Shown here: piece after piece, positions 1 to 7,795 of the stretch
Position numbering within the stretch: position 1 is the first letter of the stretch
How the letters are laid out: every line of letters begins with the position of its first letter
Assembly (NCBI GenBank): GCA_964581465.1
Contig: CAZOOP010000003.1
Span: 62,001 to 126,000, forward strand
Reading direction: 5' to 3'
Length of the DNA: 64,000 nucleotides
Source of the DNA: WJMB01 sp964581465
GTDB taxonomy: Bacteria; RBG-13-66-14
The notes under the pieces: generated by a model
Databases searched by the model: none
What the model was told of the DNA's origin: nothing
The model's input: only the letters and a program-made list of their open reading frames with translations
Made by a program: the position numbers and the translations under genes

Positions 1-2
1 GG

Positions 3-674
3 GGCGTTAAGCCCCGCCGAGAGCGCGTCGCCGAACTCACCCCGGCCTCCGGAAGCTTCAACCTGCGGACGGCCCGGGGTGCGGAGACCTTCCGCCGGGT
101 GATCCTGGCGACGGGGACCCGGCCGCGCCCCTGGCCACTGAATCTCCCCGGCGAGGCCGAAAGTCGCGTCCACGACGAGATCATCCCGCTGTTGGAGCTC
201 CGGGGGACACGGATCGCCGTCGTCGGTGCCGGCGACGCCGCCTTCGACTACGCCCTCAACCTGGCCCGACGCAACGCCGTTGTCATCCTCAACCGCGCCG
301 AGCGGCCGCGTTGTTTGCCCCTGCTGCACCAACGCGTTGCGGATCACCGGCGCATCGAGTATCGGCCCTCCACCAAGGTGACCGCCGTCGAACCGGGTGC
401 GCGCGGCGGCGTCAAGCTGCGCTGTGCCGAACCCGCCGGAAGCGTCGAGCTGACCGTCGATTACATCTTGACGGCCATCGGTCGCACGCCCCGCCTGGAG
501 CTGTTCACCCCGGAGCTGCGCCGGAGTGACGGCCGCCCGCTTCCCGGACTGCGACTGGTCGGCGACGCCGTCAACGGACAACTCAGACAAACCGCCGTCG
601 CCTGCGGCGACGGCCTGCGGGCGGCGGTAGAGGTCGCCCGGGAGCTCCGCGGAGAGCTCGAGGAGCCGCGATGA
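3..674 (+). CDS. FAD/NAD(P)-dependent oxidoreductase, 5'-truncated
   Basis: C-terminal 223 residues of a pyridine-nucleotide-disulfide-type flavoprotein; the start lies before the window and the frame is open from base 3. Visible parts: an end-of-FAD-domain motif ending VILATGTRP, a Rossmann fold with IAVVGAGDAAFDYALNLARR (GxGxxA, NAD(P) binding), and the C-terminal FAD strand YILTAIGRTPRL followed by LRLVGDAVNG. This is the order of thioredoxin-reductase-like enzymes. No redox CxxC is seen between the Rossmann motif and the C-terminus, where TrxB has one, so thioredoxin reduction is doubtful. The stop overlaps the next start (ATGA), so it is translationally coupled to the radical-SAM gene and may supply electrons to it (inference). 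Confidence 0.75.
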   Translation, partial: GVKPRRERVAELTPASGSFNLRTARGAETFRRVILATGTRPRPWPLNLPGEAESRVHDEIIPLLELRGTRIAVVGAGDAAFDYALNLARRNAVVILNRAERPRCLPLLHQRVADHRRIEYRPSTKVTAVEPGARGGVKLRCAEPAGSVELTVDYILTAIGRTPRLELFTPELRRSDGRPLPGLRLVGDAVNGQLRQTAVACGDGLRAAVEVARELRGELEEPR

Positions 675-1639
675 GAATCCTGGCCGCCGCCGGCGACGGC
701 GACCCCGCCCGGGTCTACCTGGCCGACCTGGCGACCGACGGTCGCGAGCGACTGGTCGAGTTCGTCGAGTCCATCCAGCCGCCCCTGCCCCGCGAAGAAA
801 AGTGGGTGCTGATGGTCTCGACGCTGCTGGGCTGCCCCGTCGCCTGCCCGATGTGCGACGCCGGCGGCTCCTTCCACGGCCGCCTCAGCGCCGAGGAGAT
901 CATCCGGCAGATCGATTACCTGGTGGACTACCGCTACTCCGGGCGCTCCATCCCCGCCGGAAAGTTCAAGATTCAACTGGCCCGGCTGGGCGAGCCGGCC
1001 CTTAACCCCGCCGTCCTCGAAGTGCTCCGCGAGCTGCCCGAACGCTACGACGCCCCGGGGCTGCTGCCCTCGCTCTCCACCATCGCTCCCCAAGGTTGCG
1101 AGACCTTCTTCGCCGAACTGGCCGCGCTCAAGCACGAGCTCTACCCCGGCGGTCGCTTCCAGCTCCAGTTCTCCATCCATACCACCGATCCCACGCTGCG
1201 CGATAAACTGATCCCCGCGCCCAAGTGGGACTTCGACAGGATCGCCCGCTACGCCGAGGAATGGTTCACCCCCGGCGACCGACAGATCACCCTCAATTTC
1301 GCCCTCGGCGCCGATTCCCCCGTCGAGCCCCAGGTAATGCTGAAGTATTTCGACCCCGAGCGCTTCCTGGTAAAACTCACGCCGCTCAATCCGACCTACC
1401 GGGCGCACAACAACAACCTGCGCAGCTACCTCTCCCACAACCCCGCCGCCGAGGACGACGCCCTGCCCCGCCGGCTGCGCGAAGCCGGTTACCGCGTGAT
1501 CGTCAGCCTGGGCCAGAGCGAGGAGGACCTGATCGGCTCCAACTGCGGTCAGTTCCTCCAACGCCACCTCGAAGCCCGGGAGAAACTGACCGACGGCTAC
1601 ACCCGCCCCGTCGAGCACCCGACCGCCGACCTCGGCTGA
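671..1639 (+). CDS. RlmN-like radical-SAM protein
   Basis: 322 residues. The cluster motif CPVACPMC (CX3CX2C) gives C55, C59 and C62, the [4Fe-4S]/SAM site. Near the C-terminus IGSNCGQF places C292 where RlmN/Cfr enzymes carry the mechanistic methyl-accepting cysteine within a CGQ motif. RlmN methylates A2503 of 23S rRNA and A37 of some tRNAs. This protein is shorter than usual RlmN (about 350-380) and lacks the typical N-terminal HhH-like domain, so it is better called an RlmN-family paralogue than RlmN. It starts inside the stop of the preceding flavoprotein gene (ATGA), suggesting a two-gene unit. Followed by a dispersed inverted repeat instead of a U-tract terminator. Confidence 0.78.
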   Translation: MRILAAAGDGDPARVYLADLATDGRERLVEFVESIQPPLPREEKWVLMVSTLLGCPVACPMCDAGGSFHGRLSAEEIIRQIDYLVDYRYSGRSIPAGKFKIQLARLGEPALNPAVLEVLRELPERYDAPGLLPSLSTIAPQGCETFFAELAALKHELYPGGRFQLQFSIHTTDPTLRDKLIPAPKWDFDRIARYAEEWFTPGDRQITLNFALGADSPVEPQVMLKYFDPERFLVKLTPLNPTYRAHNNNLRSYLSHNPAAEDDALPRRLREAGYRVIVSLGQSEEDLIGSNCGQFLQRHLEAREKLTDGYTRPVEHPTADLG

Positions 1640-1665
1640 CCACAAGCGCGCGTCCGACGTTCCCC

Positions 1666-1760
1666 GCGTTCGGCTTTGGCACGTTTCTTGCGGAGTCGCG
1701 CGTGCCTTTGCCCGACGGGCCGCCCCGCCCTGCTGCAAGAAACGTGCCAAAGCCGAACGC
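1666..1760. repeat. Dispersed inverted repeat R1, copy 1
   Basis: Perfect 26-bp arms (1666-1691 and 1735-1760) around a 43-nt loop. Core GGCACGTTTCTTGC / GCAAGAAACGTGCC is identical in six intergenic copies in this window. This copy has the GGCTTTGGCACG version of the inner stem. It lies between the RlmN-like gene and the aminotransferase gene, with no U-run after the stem. Confidence 0.92.
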
Positions 1761-1888
1761 TCGGCAGCCGTCGAGCGTGCCGACGGCCGGCGACGGTACC
1801 GCCGAGGTCGGCGGCCGACGGTTCACCACGGCAATCCACCGATTCGTTCACCGACCCCAACACCCACCTAAGGAACGTGATTCCAGCA

Positions 1889-3415
1889 ATGCAGGACCCT
1901 TTCACGGTCAATTCGCCCGGCACCCATGAGCTCGTCGCCGGGCTGGTCAACGATCCCTACATCCACCCGGAACGGGGCAACGCCACCCTGGATCGCGTGC
2001 GCGAGATTCTCGAGATCGTCTGCGACGACGAGCGCGCCGCGCGGCTTTTCACCGAATGTCGCCGGGCCGCCGGCGAGGATTTTGACACTCATTTGCCCCT
2101 GGACGACGCCGCCGGCCTGCGTGCCGCCGCGACACTCAGCGCCGGACTGGACGACGAGAAACGCTGCGCCGCCGCGGTGATGCTCGAGGAGAGCGAGCTC
2201 TCCACCGCCGAGGTCATCGAGGTTCACCGCCGCTACAAGATCCCGGTCAGCCACCTCGAGGACGATCTGCTGCCCGTGCGCGGTTGCGGCGCCCTGGTGC
2301 GCGATTCCCGGGGCCGCGAGTACGTCGATCTCGACGCCAACTACAGCGCCACCAACCTGGGCAACGCCAACGAGGCCATCGCCCGGGGGCTCTACAATCA
2401 GGCGTCGCTATTGATCTCGCAGAAGGAGGACCGCATCGGCGTGGCCCGGGCGCGTTTCCTGCGCGAGATCATGCCGATGATGCCTGGCAACCTGCACCAC
2501 TTCTACTGGCAGAATTCGGGTGGCGAGGCCGTCGACAAGTCGCTGAAGATCGCCAAGGCCTTCACCGGTGAGCGCGGCGTGATCGCCTTCACCGGGGGTT
2601 TCCACGGCCGGACCCACGGCGCCGTGGCCGTTACCCATAACCGGGCCTATCGAGAGCCCTTCGGCCTACACGAGGAGGACTGGGTCCACTTCGTCGACTG
2701 GGGCGACCTGGAGGCCGTCGAGAGCCTGCTCGCCGAGGGTCGCACCCGCAGCGCGATCCTGGAGCTGGTCCAGGGCGAGGAGGCCGGTATCCGACCGGCG
2801 ACGCCGGATTTCGCCCGTGGACTGCGCGAGGTCTGCGACAAGCACCAGGCCGTGATGATCGTCGACGAGGTCCAGACCGGCTTCGCCCGGGTGGCCGCCG
2901 GCGAGGGCGACTGGTTCGCCTGCCAGCGCTACGACATCGTCCCGGACATCATCACCATCGGCAAGTCCTTCGGCGGCGGCTATCCCGTCACCGCCGTGGT
3001 GACCAAGCCCGAGATCTCCCAGCGGATGCGCGGCGGCTACGACGGTTCGACCTTCGGCGGCAACCCGATGGCTATGACCGCCGCACTGATCGCCACCCGC
3101 CAGATGCGCGCGCTGGACCTGCCGCGCCGCGTCGTAGAACGCGCCGAGCAGTTCAACGAAGGTCTCACCACTTTGAGCGACAAACACAGTGTTATCAACG
3201 GACTGCGCACCGTCGGGCTGATGATCGCTATCGATCTGGATTCGCCCGAACGCGTGGCCGACGTCCAGCGACGGATGCAGGCCCACGGAGCTCACTCGTC
3301 GCTCTCCACGGGGTCTTCGCTGCGCTGGCTGCCGCCGCTGGTAATCACCAGCGAGCAGGTGGAAAGCGTCCTGGCGGCCTTCGACGCCGCGTTGGACGAG
3401 AGCTTGTCCGCTTGA
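1889..3415 (+). CDS. Class III PLP-dependent aminotransferase
   Basis: 508 residues. The C-terminal ~400 residues match the acetylornithine/ornithine/GABA aminotransferase fold: GGEAVDKSLKIAKAF, TGGFHGRTHGA, the PLP-ring aspartate D326 in IVDEVQTGFAR and the Schiff-base lysine K359 in ITIGKSFGGGYP. An N-terminal extension of about 110 residues, not part of the transaminase core, precedes it. The substrate cannot be read from sequence. I chose ATG 1889, with AAGGA 15 nt upstream; an in-frame GTG at 1877 is the alternative, and the open frame further upstream runs into the repeat and is not coding. Ends in a strong terminator. Confidence 0.85.
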   Translation: MQDPFTVNSPGTHELVAGLVNDPYIHPERGNATLDRVREILEIVCDDERAARLFTECRRAAGEDFDTHLPLDDAAGLRAAATLSAGLDDEKRCAAAVMLEESELSTAEVIEVHRRYKIPVSHLEDDLLPVRGCGALVRDSRGREYVDLDANYSATNLGNANEAIARGLYNQASLLISQKEDRIGVARARFLREIMPMMPGNLHHFYWQNSGGEAVDKSLKIAKAFTGERGVIAFTGGFHGRTHGAVAVTHNRAYREPFGLHEEDWVHFVDWGDLEAVESLLAEGRTRSAILELVQGEEAGIRPATPDFARGLREVCDKHQAVMIVDEVQTGFARVAAGEGDWFACQRYDIVPDIITIGKSFGGGYPVTAVVTKPEISQRMRGGYDGSTFGGNPMAMTAALIATRQMRALDLPRRVVERAEQFNEGLTTLSDKHSVINGLRTVGLMIAIDLDSPERVADVQRRMQAHGAHSSLSTGSSLRWLPPLVITSEQVESVLAAFDAALDESLSA

Positions 3416-3437
3416 ACGCAACCCCGGGATGAACCCG

Positions 3438-3467
3438 CCGGGTCGGTTCGATGCCGACCCGGTTTTT
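3438..3467 (+). terminator. Rho-independent terminator
   Basis: Perfect 9-bp stem CCGGGTCGG/CCGACCCGG, 7-nt loop, then five T. Sits 22 nt after the aminotransferase stop. Confidence 0.9.
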
Positions 3468-3610
3468 GTCGGAGTCGTCGCAAACTGCTCGGCGGACAGT
3501 CTACAGCTTACCCCAGTTTGTCGAAGACGGTTGCTGTTCCTCGCCATTAGCGAAATCCAGCTCCGTATCGGGACGTCGTGCATCAACGGACGAACCGCTG
3601 TGAGTTTGTT

Positions 3611-3619
3611 TGGTATACT
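3611..3619 (+). promoter_or_regulatory. Possible extended -10 promoter
   Basis: TGGTATACT, a TGn-TATAAT-type extended -10, about 80 nt before the lipocalin start. No convincing -35 is seen 17 nt upstream. Confidence 0.4.
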
Positions 3620-3698
3620 GATGATTGCGGATGTATCAGCCATCCAATTCCGCGAGTAGCCGGTTTGTTTTCCAGGACCACCCCAAAGGACTCGAGCG

Positions 3699-4262
3699 AT
3701 GAAAACCAAACCAAGCTTTCCGCTGTTCCTCGTCCTGATCGCGACAGCGCTCTTCACCGTCGGCTGCGGCCTGAGCACCACCGAGCGCCTGGACCTCCCG
3801 CCCCTGCGCACCGTCGATTACGTCGATCTCGAACGCTACCTGGGCACCTGGTACGAGATCGCCCGCTTCCCCGTCTCCTTCCAGGAGGGCTGCGTCGGCG
3901 TCACCGCCACCTACACCCTGCGCGAGGACGGCCGTATCGATGTGCTCAACCAGTGCCGTGAGGAGACCCTGGACGGCGAGCCCGACAGCGCCGAGGGCCT
4001 GGCCCGCGTCGTCGACGAAACCACCAACGCCAAGCTCGAAGTAACCTTCTTCCTCTTCTTCTGGGGCGACTACTGGATCATCGACCTGGACGAGGATTAC
4101 GCTTGGGCCGTCGTCGGTCATCCCGACCGTGACTATCTCTGGATCCTCAGCCGGACACCCGAACTGGACGAGGAGATCTACGCCGGGATCCTCGAGCGCC
4201 TGCGCGACCAGGGATATGAGACCGAGCGCCTCGTCCCGACGCCCCAGCCCCCGGCCGGGTAG
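3699..4262 (+). CDS. blc: Bacterial lipocalin (Blc family), lipoprotein
   Basis: 187 residues. Signal peptide with a lipobox-like TVGC (C23), so probably anchored to a membrane facing the periplasm. Lipocalin signatures follow: YLGTWYEIARFPVSFQEGC (the GxWY motif), then a ligand-barrel pattern with TATYTLREDGRIDVLNQC, DYWIIDLDEDYAWAVVGHP and DYLWILSRTPELDEE, all in Blc/apolipoprotein-D order. E. coli Blc (177 residues) binds fatty acids and lysophospholipids and is stress-induced. Length and motif spacing are normal. Start fits GACTCGAGCG upstream only weakly but no other ATG is near. Transcribed alone between a terminator and a palindrome. Confidence 0.9.
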   Translation: MKTKPSFPLFLVLIATALFTVGCGLSTTERLDLPPLRTVDYVDLERYLGTWYEIARFPVSFQEGCVGVTATYTLREDGRIDVLNQCREETLDGEPDSAEGLARVVDETTNAKLEVTFFLFFWGDYWIIDLDEDYAWAVVGHPDRDYLWILSRTPELDEEIYAGILERLRDQGYETERLVPTPQPPAG

Positions 4263-4347
4263 CCGCCGCGCCGACGGTACATGTTTACTGACGGAACGCT
4301 TTGGGGAGCGGCGCCGGGGGTCGAGGTCGCGGGGGTCGATTCGAATA

Positions 4348-4382
4348 AACCGTCCGACTATGTCGGACGGTTCTGTTATTAT
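4348..4382 (+). promoter_or_regulatory. Palindrome over the -35 region plus extended -10 of addBA
   Basis: An 11-bp perfect inverted repeat (AACCGTCCGAC, 3-nt loop, GTCGGACGGTT; 4348-4372) lies directly before TGTTATTAT (4374-4382), an extended -10 hexamer 20 nt from the addB ATG. It could be an operator (repair genes are often LexA-controlled) or, with its T-rich tail, the terminator of blc. Confidence 0.5.
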
Positions 4383-4402
4383 AGAGTCTTGAAGGAGGGT
4401 GG

Positions 4403-7400
4403 ATGGAGAAGCGGAAGCGTTTATTGGACCAAGTGCCGGGGCGGGGCGAAGCCGGTGAGCACTGGCTGTTGGCGGGCACGGGTCCGGTTCGCCGTCGGTT
4501 GCTGTCCGAAGCGGCCGAGGGCGGTCTGGAACCTGGTTGGAGCGTGCTGGGTCTTGACGAGGCGGCGGATCTGGTGGTTCGGCAGTCTCCGGGCGGCCCC
4601 CGGCTGCTTCGTCGGGGTGAGCCGGTGCTGATCATCATTGGCCTGCTGCGGCGCCACGTCGGGGAGCTGCCCTACCTGGGTCGCTTCGTCGCGGAGGGGC
4701 CAACGGCGCTGGAAGGTATCGCCGCGGTGGCGGCCCAGGCCCTGCGTCGCCTCCTGCAGGTCGAGTTTCCGGCCGGAGATTCGCTCAAACTGCGCGATTT
4801 GCGCCGGCTGTCGGAGCTGCGCAATCAACGTTTCAGCGAGCTTGGTGTCGAGGAGCGTTTCGAGCGCTTGGAGCGAGCCGCGGCGTTGATTGAAAGCGGC
4901 GAGTTCGAGCCGCCTTCCCGAGCGACTCTACTGCTGCCCGATCACCTGACCCCGGCGCAGCGGCGGTTCACGCGCGCCTTGGGCGAGGTCCTGCGGCTGG
5001 ATGTCGTATTCGAACCGGAGCTGGATAGTGCCGTTGAAAAACCCTCAACGCGCTGTCTGGCTCCGACGCAGCGCTTGCTGACGGAGCTCTTCGGCGAAGC
5101 GGTGGTCTTTGACGAAACCCGGCCCGGGCGCGACGGATTGATCGACTGGCTCTTCGACGGCGCCCCCCGGCCGGAAGCGGCCCCAGAGGGTGTAACGGCC
5201 TGGCGCGCCGTGGACCCTCTCGATGAGGTGCGCCGCGTCGTCCGGGAGATCAAACGACGCTGCGCCGAAGGCGAGCCCGCCGAGCGCTTTGTCGTGGCGG
5301 TTCCGGAGCTGGCGCCCTACACGGCCCTGCTTTCGGCGGAGTTCGCCGAGCGGGGCGTTCCGTTCAAGCTACCCGCCGGCGAGTCCCTCTCGGCGGGAAC
5401 GCCGGCCCAGGTCGTGCGGGCGCTTTTCGACCTGCTGCGGCGCCCCGGACGGGCCGAGCTCCACGCCTTCCTGGGTCACCCGGCCCTGACCCCGCCGCGC
5501 CTTCCCGAACCCGCCTTGGTGCGTCAACGATTGGCGCCCTTGGCCCAGTACCTCCCGCCTGCGCCGCCGGATGGCGATCCCGCAACTTTCTGGACCTCTC
5601 GGGCTCCCCGGCGCGAGCGTTTGGACATAGGCGATTTCGACCTGTTGGCCCGCAAGGCCAACCTCAGCGGACTGCCCCGGGGCTGGGAGGAGCGGTTGGA
5701 GGTCGCCGAACGGCTCAACCAGGCCTGGCTGATTCCGGTGCTCAACCGGTTGCGACGCCGGGCGCTGCGCGACGGTCGCGAGGAATCCGAGTTCCTGGCC
5801 GACGAGGGCGGCGTCGAGCGCGTGCGGTTGCAGCTTTTCCAACTTGTCGCCGTCATCGAAGAGCTGGAGCGCATCGAGGGGCTGCGCGATCCCGGCCGGG
5901 AGGCCGGCGGGCTGCTCGAGGACTGCCTGGAGCTGCTCGAGGATCGCGGTTTCACCCATAATCTACAACGCCGCCTCCTGACCCGGCTCTACGAGCGGAC
6001 CCGTGGTGCCGAACCCGGCTCCGTGGTCATCGAGCGTCGCCGCGCCGAGGCGGTCAGCCGCGCTCTGCTCGAGCTGCGCTCGGTCTGGGAGGCCGTGCGC
6101 GGGGTTGCCGAGTTCGCCCGCGTCGGACTGGGGAGCCCGCTGCGCGGTGTCGAGCAACTGCGCCGTCTGGTGGAGGAGGAGCTGGCGGCCCGTTCGGTGC
6201 GCATCCCCGGTCCCGACGCCGGTGTGACGATCAGCGACCTGGCGGGTTTGCGCGGTTGGGCGCCGCGTGAGGTCTTCGTCCTCGGTCTGATCAACGAGGC
6301 CTTCCCCGCCCGCAACGAGACCGGCCTGGTGGGCCGCCTGGCCGGAGAGCTCGACGCCCACGACGAGTCTTTGCACCTGCTGGCCCGGCTGTTGCGCCGC
6401 GCCGAGGCGGTCCACCTGTCCTTCCCCGGCGTTATCGACGCCGAGGAGGCCCGACCGGCGCCGCCCGTGGACGACCTGCTCGATCTGATCGGCGCCGCGC
6501 CGCCACGACACCCTGATGGACGACCGACCTCGCCCGAGGAGCTCCTCGCCCTGGCTCCGGACGACCCCGGCGTTCCCGCGGTGCGCCGGGAGACGCTGGG
6601 GCACTGCGCCCGGCGTCTGGCGGCGGCCGACGAGTCCGGCTTCACCGTCTACGAAGGCGCGGTCGATCCCGCTTTGCTACCCCGGGTGCCCGGCGCCGAC
6701 GAGCGCGGCGAGGTGCCGGTGACCTCGCTGGAGGATTACCTGGCCTGTCCCCGGAGTTACTACTTCTCCCGGCTGCTGGGGCTGGCCGAGCTGCCCCGGG
6801 TCCGTGACGAGGCCGAGGCATCGGTGATCGGCACCCTGACCCACCGCGCCCTGGAGTTCTTCTTCGCCGGTTGTCAGCGCGGAGGCCGCTGGATCCTGTC
6901 CCCCCGCGAGGAGAAACCGGTCTCGGCGGATAGCTGGAGCGCCGACTGCGAGCGGATGCTGGACTGCGCCGCCCGGGCCTTCGTCGAAGCCGGCCTGATC
7001 GACCCCGCCGATTCACCGGGACCGGCGGAGCAGATCCGCCGCGGTCTCAACGGTGCCGGGGCGGCCCTGGACGCCCAGCGCCGCGAGCTGGTCGACGGCC
7101 TGGAGGAGCCGGAGCGTCCGCCGCCCTTCGGGGTGCTCAAGGGGGCGCTCTACGCCCAGCGCGAGCTGATCGGCACCCTGCCCCAACGGGTCGAGTTCTC
7201 CTTCGGCGGCCGGGAGGGCGAATCTCTGGAGATCGGCGAACTGCGCCTGCGCGGTCGTATCGACCGCCTCGATCACGATCCGGAGCGAGACCTGCTGGCC
7301 GTCTACGACTACAAGACCTCGTCGCCGAACCGCCTGAGACAGAGTCACACCTTCGGGCTACACAAGCTGAGAAACCTCCAGTTGCCGCTCTACGCCCTGG

Positions 7401-7795
7401 CCGCCCGGCGGCTCTTCGGCGCGACGACGGGACTGCGCGCCGCCGTGATCAACCTCCACGAGAAGAGCTACAACCTGCCCGCCGACGATCCCGCGCAGTT
7501 GAAATACAACGCCGGCGTGCTGCACGAGATGCTGGCGTTGACAAAGGCGGGAAAAAAACCAATCTACGATCCCGCCGCCGGGAACGGGCGTCTGGAGTTA
7601 TTCACCGAGATCACCCTGGAGCTGCTGGAGTCGATGCGCCGCGGTGTCTTCCACCCACTCTCGACGCACGATGAGAAAACCTGCTCCTACTGCCCCTATG
7701 GGCCGATCTGCGATGACGACTTTCTCTTCCGCAGGCTGATCAGTGCCGCGCGCGAGCGGGGAGGTGAGCTCGATGGGGGAACTGGCGCTGAGTAG
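4403..7795 (+). CDS. addB: AddB-type helicase-nuclease subunit (PD-(D/E)XK)
   Basis: 1130 residues. With AddA it forms the double-strand-break resection enzyme that plays the RecBCD role: unwinds from DNA ends and trims strands before RecA loading. The N-terminal two thirds look like a degenerate UvrD-type helicase; I see no clean Walker A. The C-terminal nuclease has GRIDRLDHD and VYDYKTS (catalytic D and DxK). Four cysteines, C782 (LACPRSYYF), C1094, C1097 and C1103 (CSYCPYGPIC), form the iron-sulfur staple known from AddB. The ATG follows an excellent AAGGAGGG site. The last 23 nt overlap addA, which indicates translational coupling. Confidence 0.85.
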   Translation: MEKRKRLLDQVPGRGEAGEHWLLAGTGPVRRRLLSEAAEGGLEPGWSVLGLDEAADLVVRQSPGGPRLLRRGEPVLIIIGLLRRHVGELPYLGRFVAEGPTALEGIAAVAAQALRRLLQVEFPAGDSLKLRDLRRLSELRNQRFSELGVEERFERLERAAALIESGEFEPPSRATLLLPDHLTPAQRRFTRALGEVLRLDVVFEPELDSAVEKPSTRCLAPTQRLLTELFGEAVVFDETRPGRDGLIDWLFDGAPRPEAAPEGVTAWRAVDPLDEVRRVVREIKRRCAEGEPAERFVVAVPELAPYTALLSAEFAERGVPFKLPAGESLSAGTPAQVVRALFDLLRRPGRAELHAFLGHPALTPPRLPEPALVRQRLAPLAQYLPPAPPDGDPATFWTSRAPRRERLDIGDFDLLARKANLSGLPRGWEERLEVAERLNQAWLIPVLNRLRRRALRDGREESEFLADEGGVERVRLQLFQLVAVIEELERIEGLRDPGREAGGLLEDCLELLEDRGFTHNLQRRLLTRLYERTRGAEPGSVVIERRRAEAVSRALLELRSVWEAVRGVAEFARVGLGSPLRGVEQLRRLVEEELAARSVRIPGPDAGVTISDLAGLRGWAPREVFVLGLINEAFPARNETGLVGRLAGELDAHDESLHLLARLLRRAEAVHLSFPGVIDAEEARPAPPVDDLLDLIGAAPPRHPDGRPTSPEELLALAPDDPGVPAVRRETLGHCARRLAAADESGFTVYEGAVDPALLPRVPGADERGEVPVTSLEDYLACPRSYYFSRLLGLAELPRVRDEAEASVIGTLTHRALEFFFAGCQRGGRWILSPREEKPVSADSWSADCERMLDCAARAFVEAGLIDPADSPGPAEQIRRGLNGAGAALDAQRRELVDGLEEPERPPPFGVLKGALYAQRELIGTLPQRVEFSFGGREGESLEIGELRLRGRIDRLDHDPERDLLAVYDYKTSSPNRLRQSHTFGLHKLRNLQLPLYALAARRLFGATTGLRAAVINLHEKSYNLPADDPAQLKYNAGVLHEMLALTKAGKKPIYDPAAGNGRLELFTEITLELLESMRRGVFHPLSTHDEKTCSYCPYGPICDDDFLFRRLISAARERGGELDGGTGAE

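Noticed and set aside
461..1750. Long minus-strand open frame antisense to the radical-SAM gene
   Set aside because: Third-position GC shadow; Gly/Val/Gln-rich translation without motifs, starting inside repeat R1. Same verdict for the long antisense frames opposite addA, alaS, MoxR, the nucleotidyltransferase, the OM barrel, ntpI, ntpC, ntpB, hydG and glcD.
4281..4631. Plus-strand open frame across the addB promoter and start
   Set aside because: Reads through the palindrome and the strong addB ribosome site in another frame; no motif.
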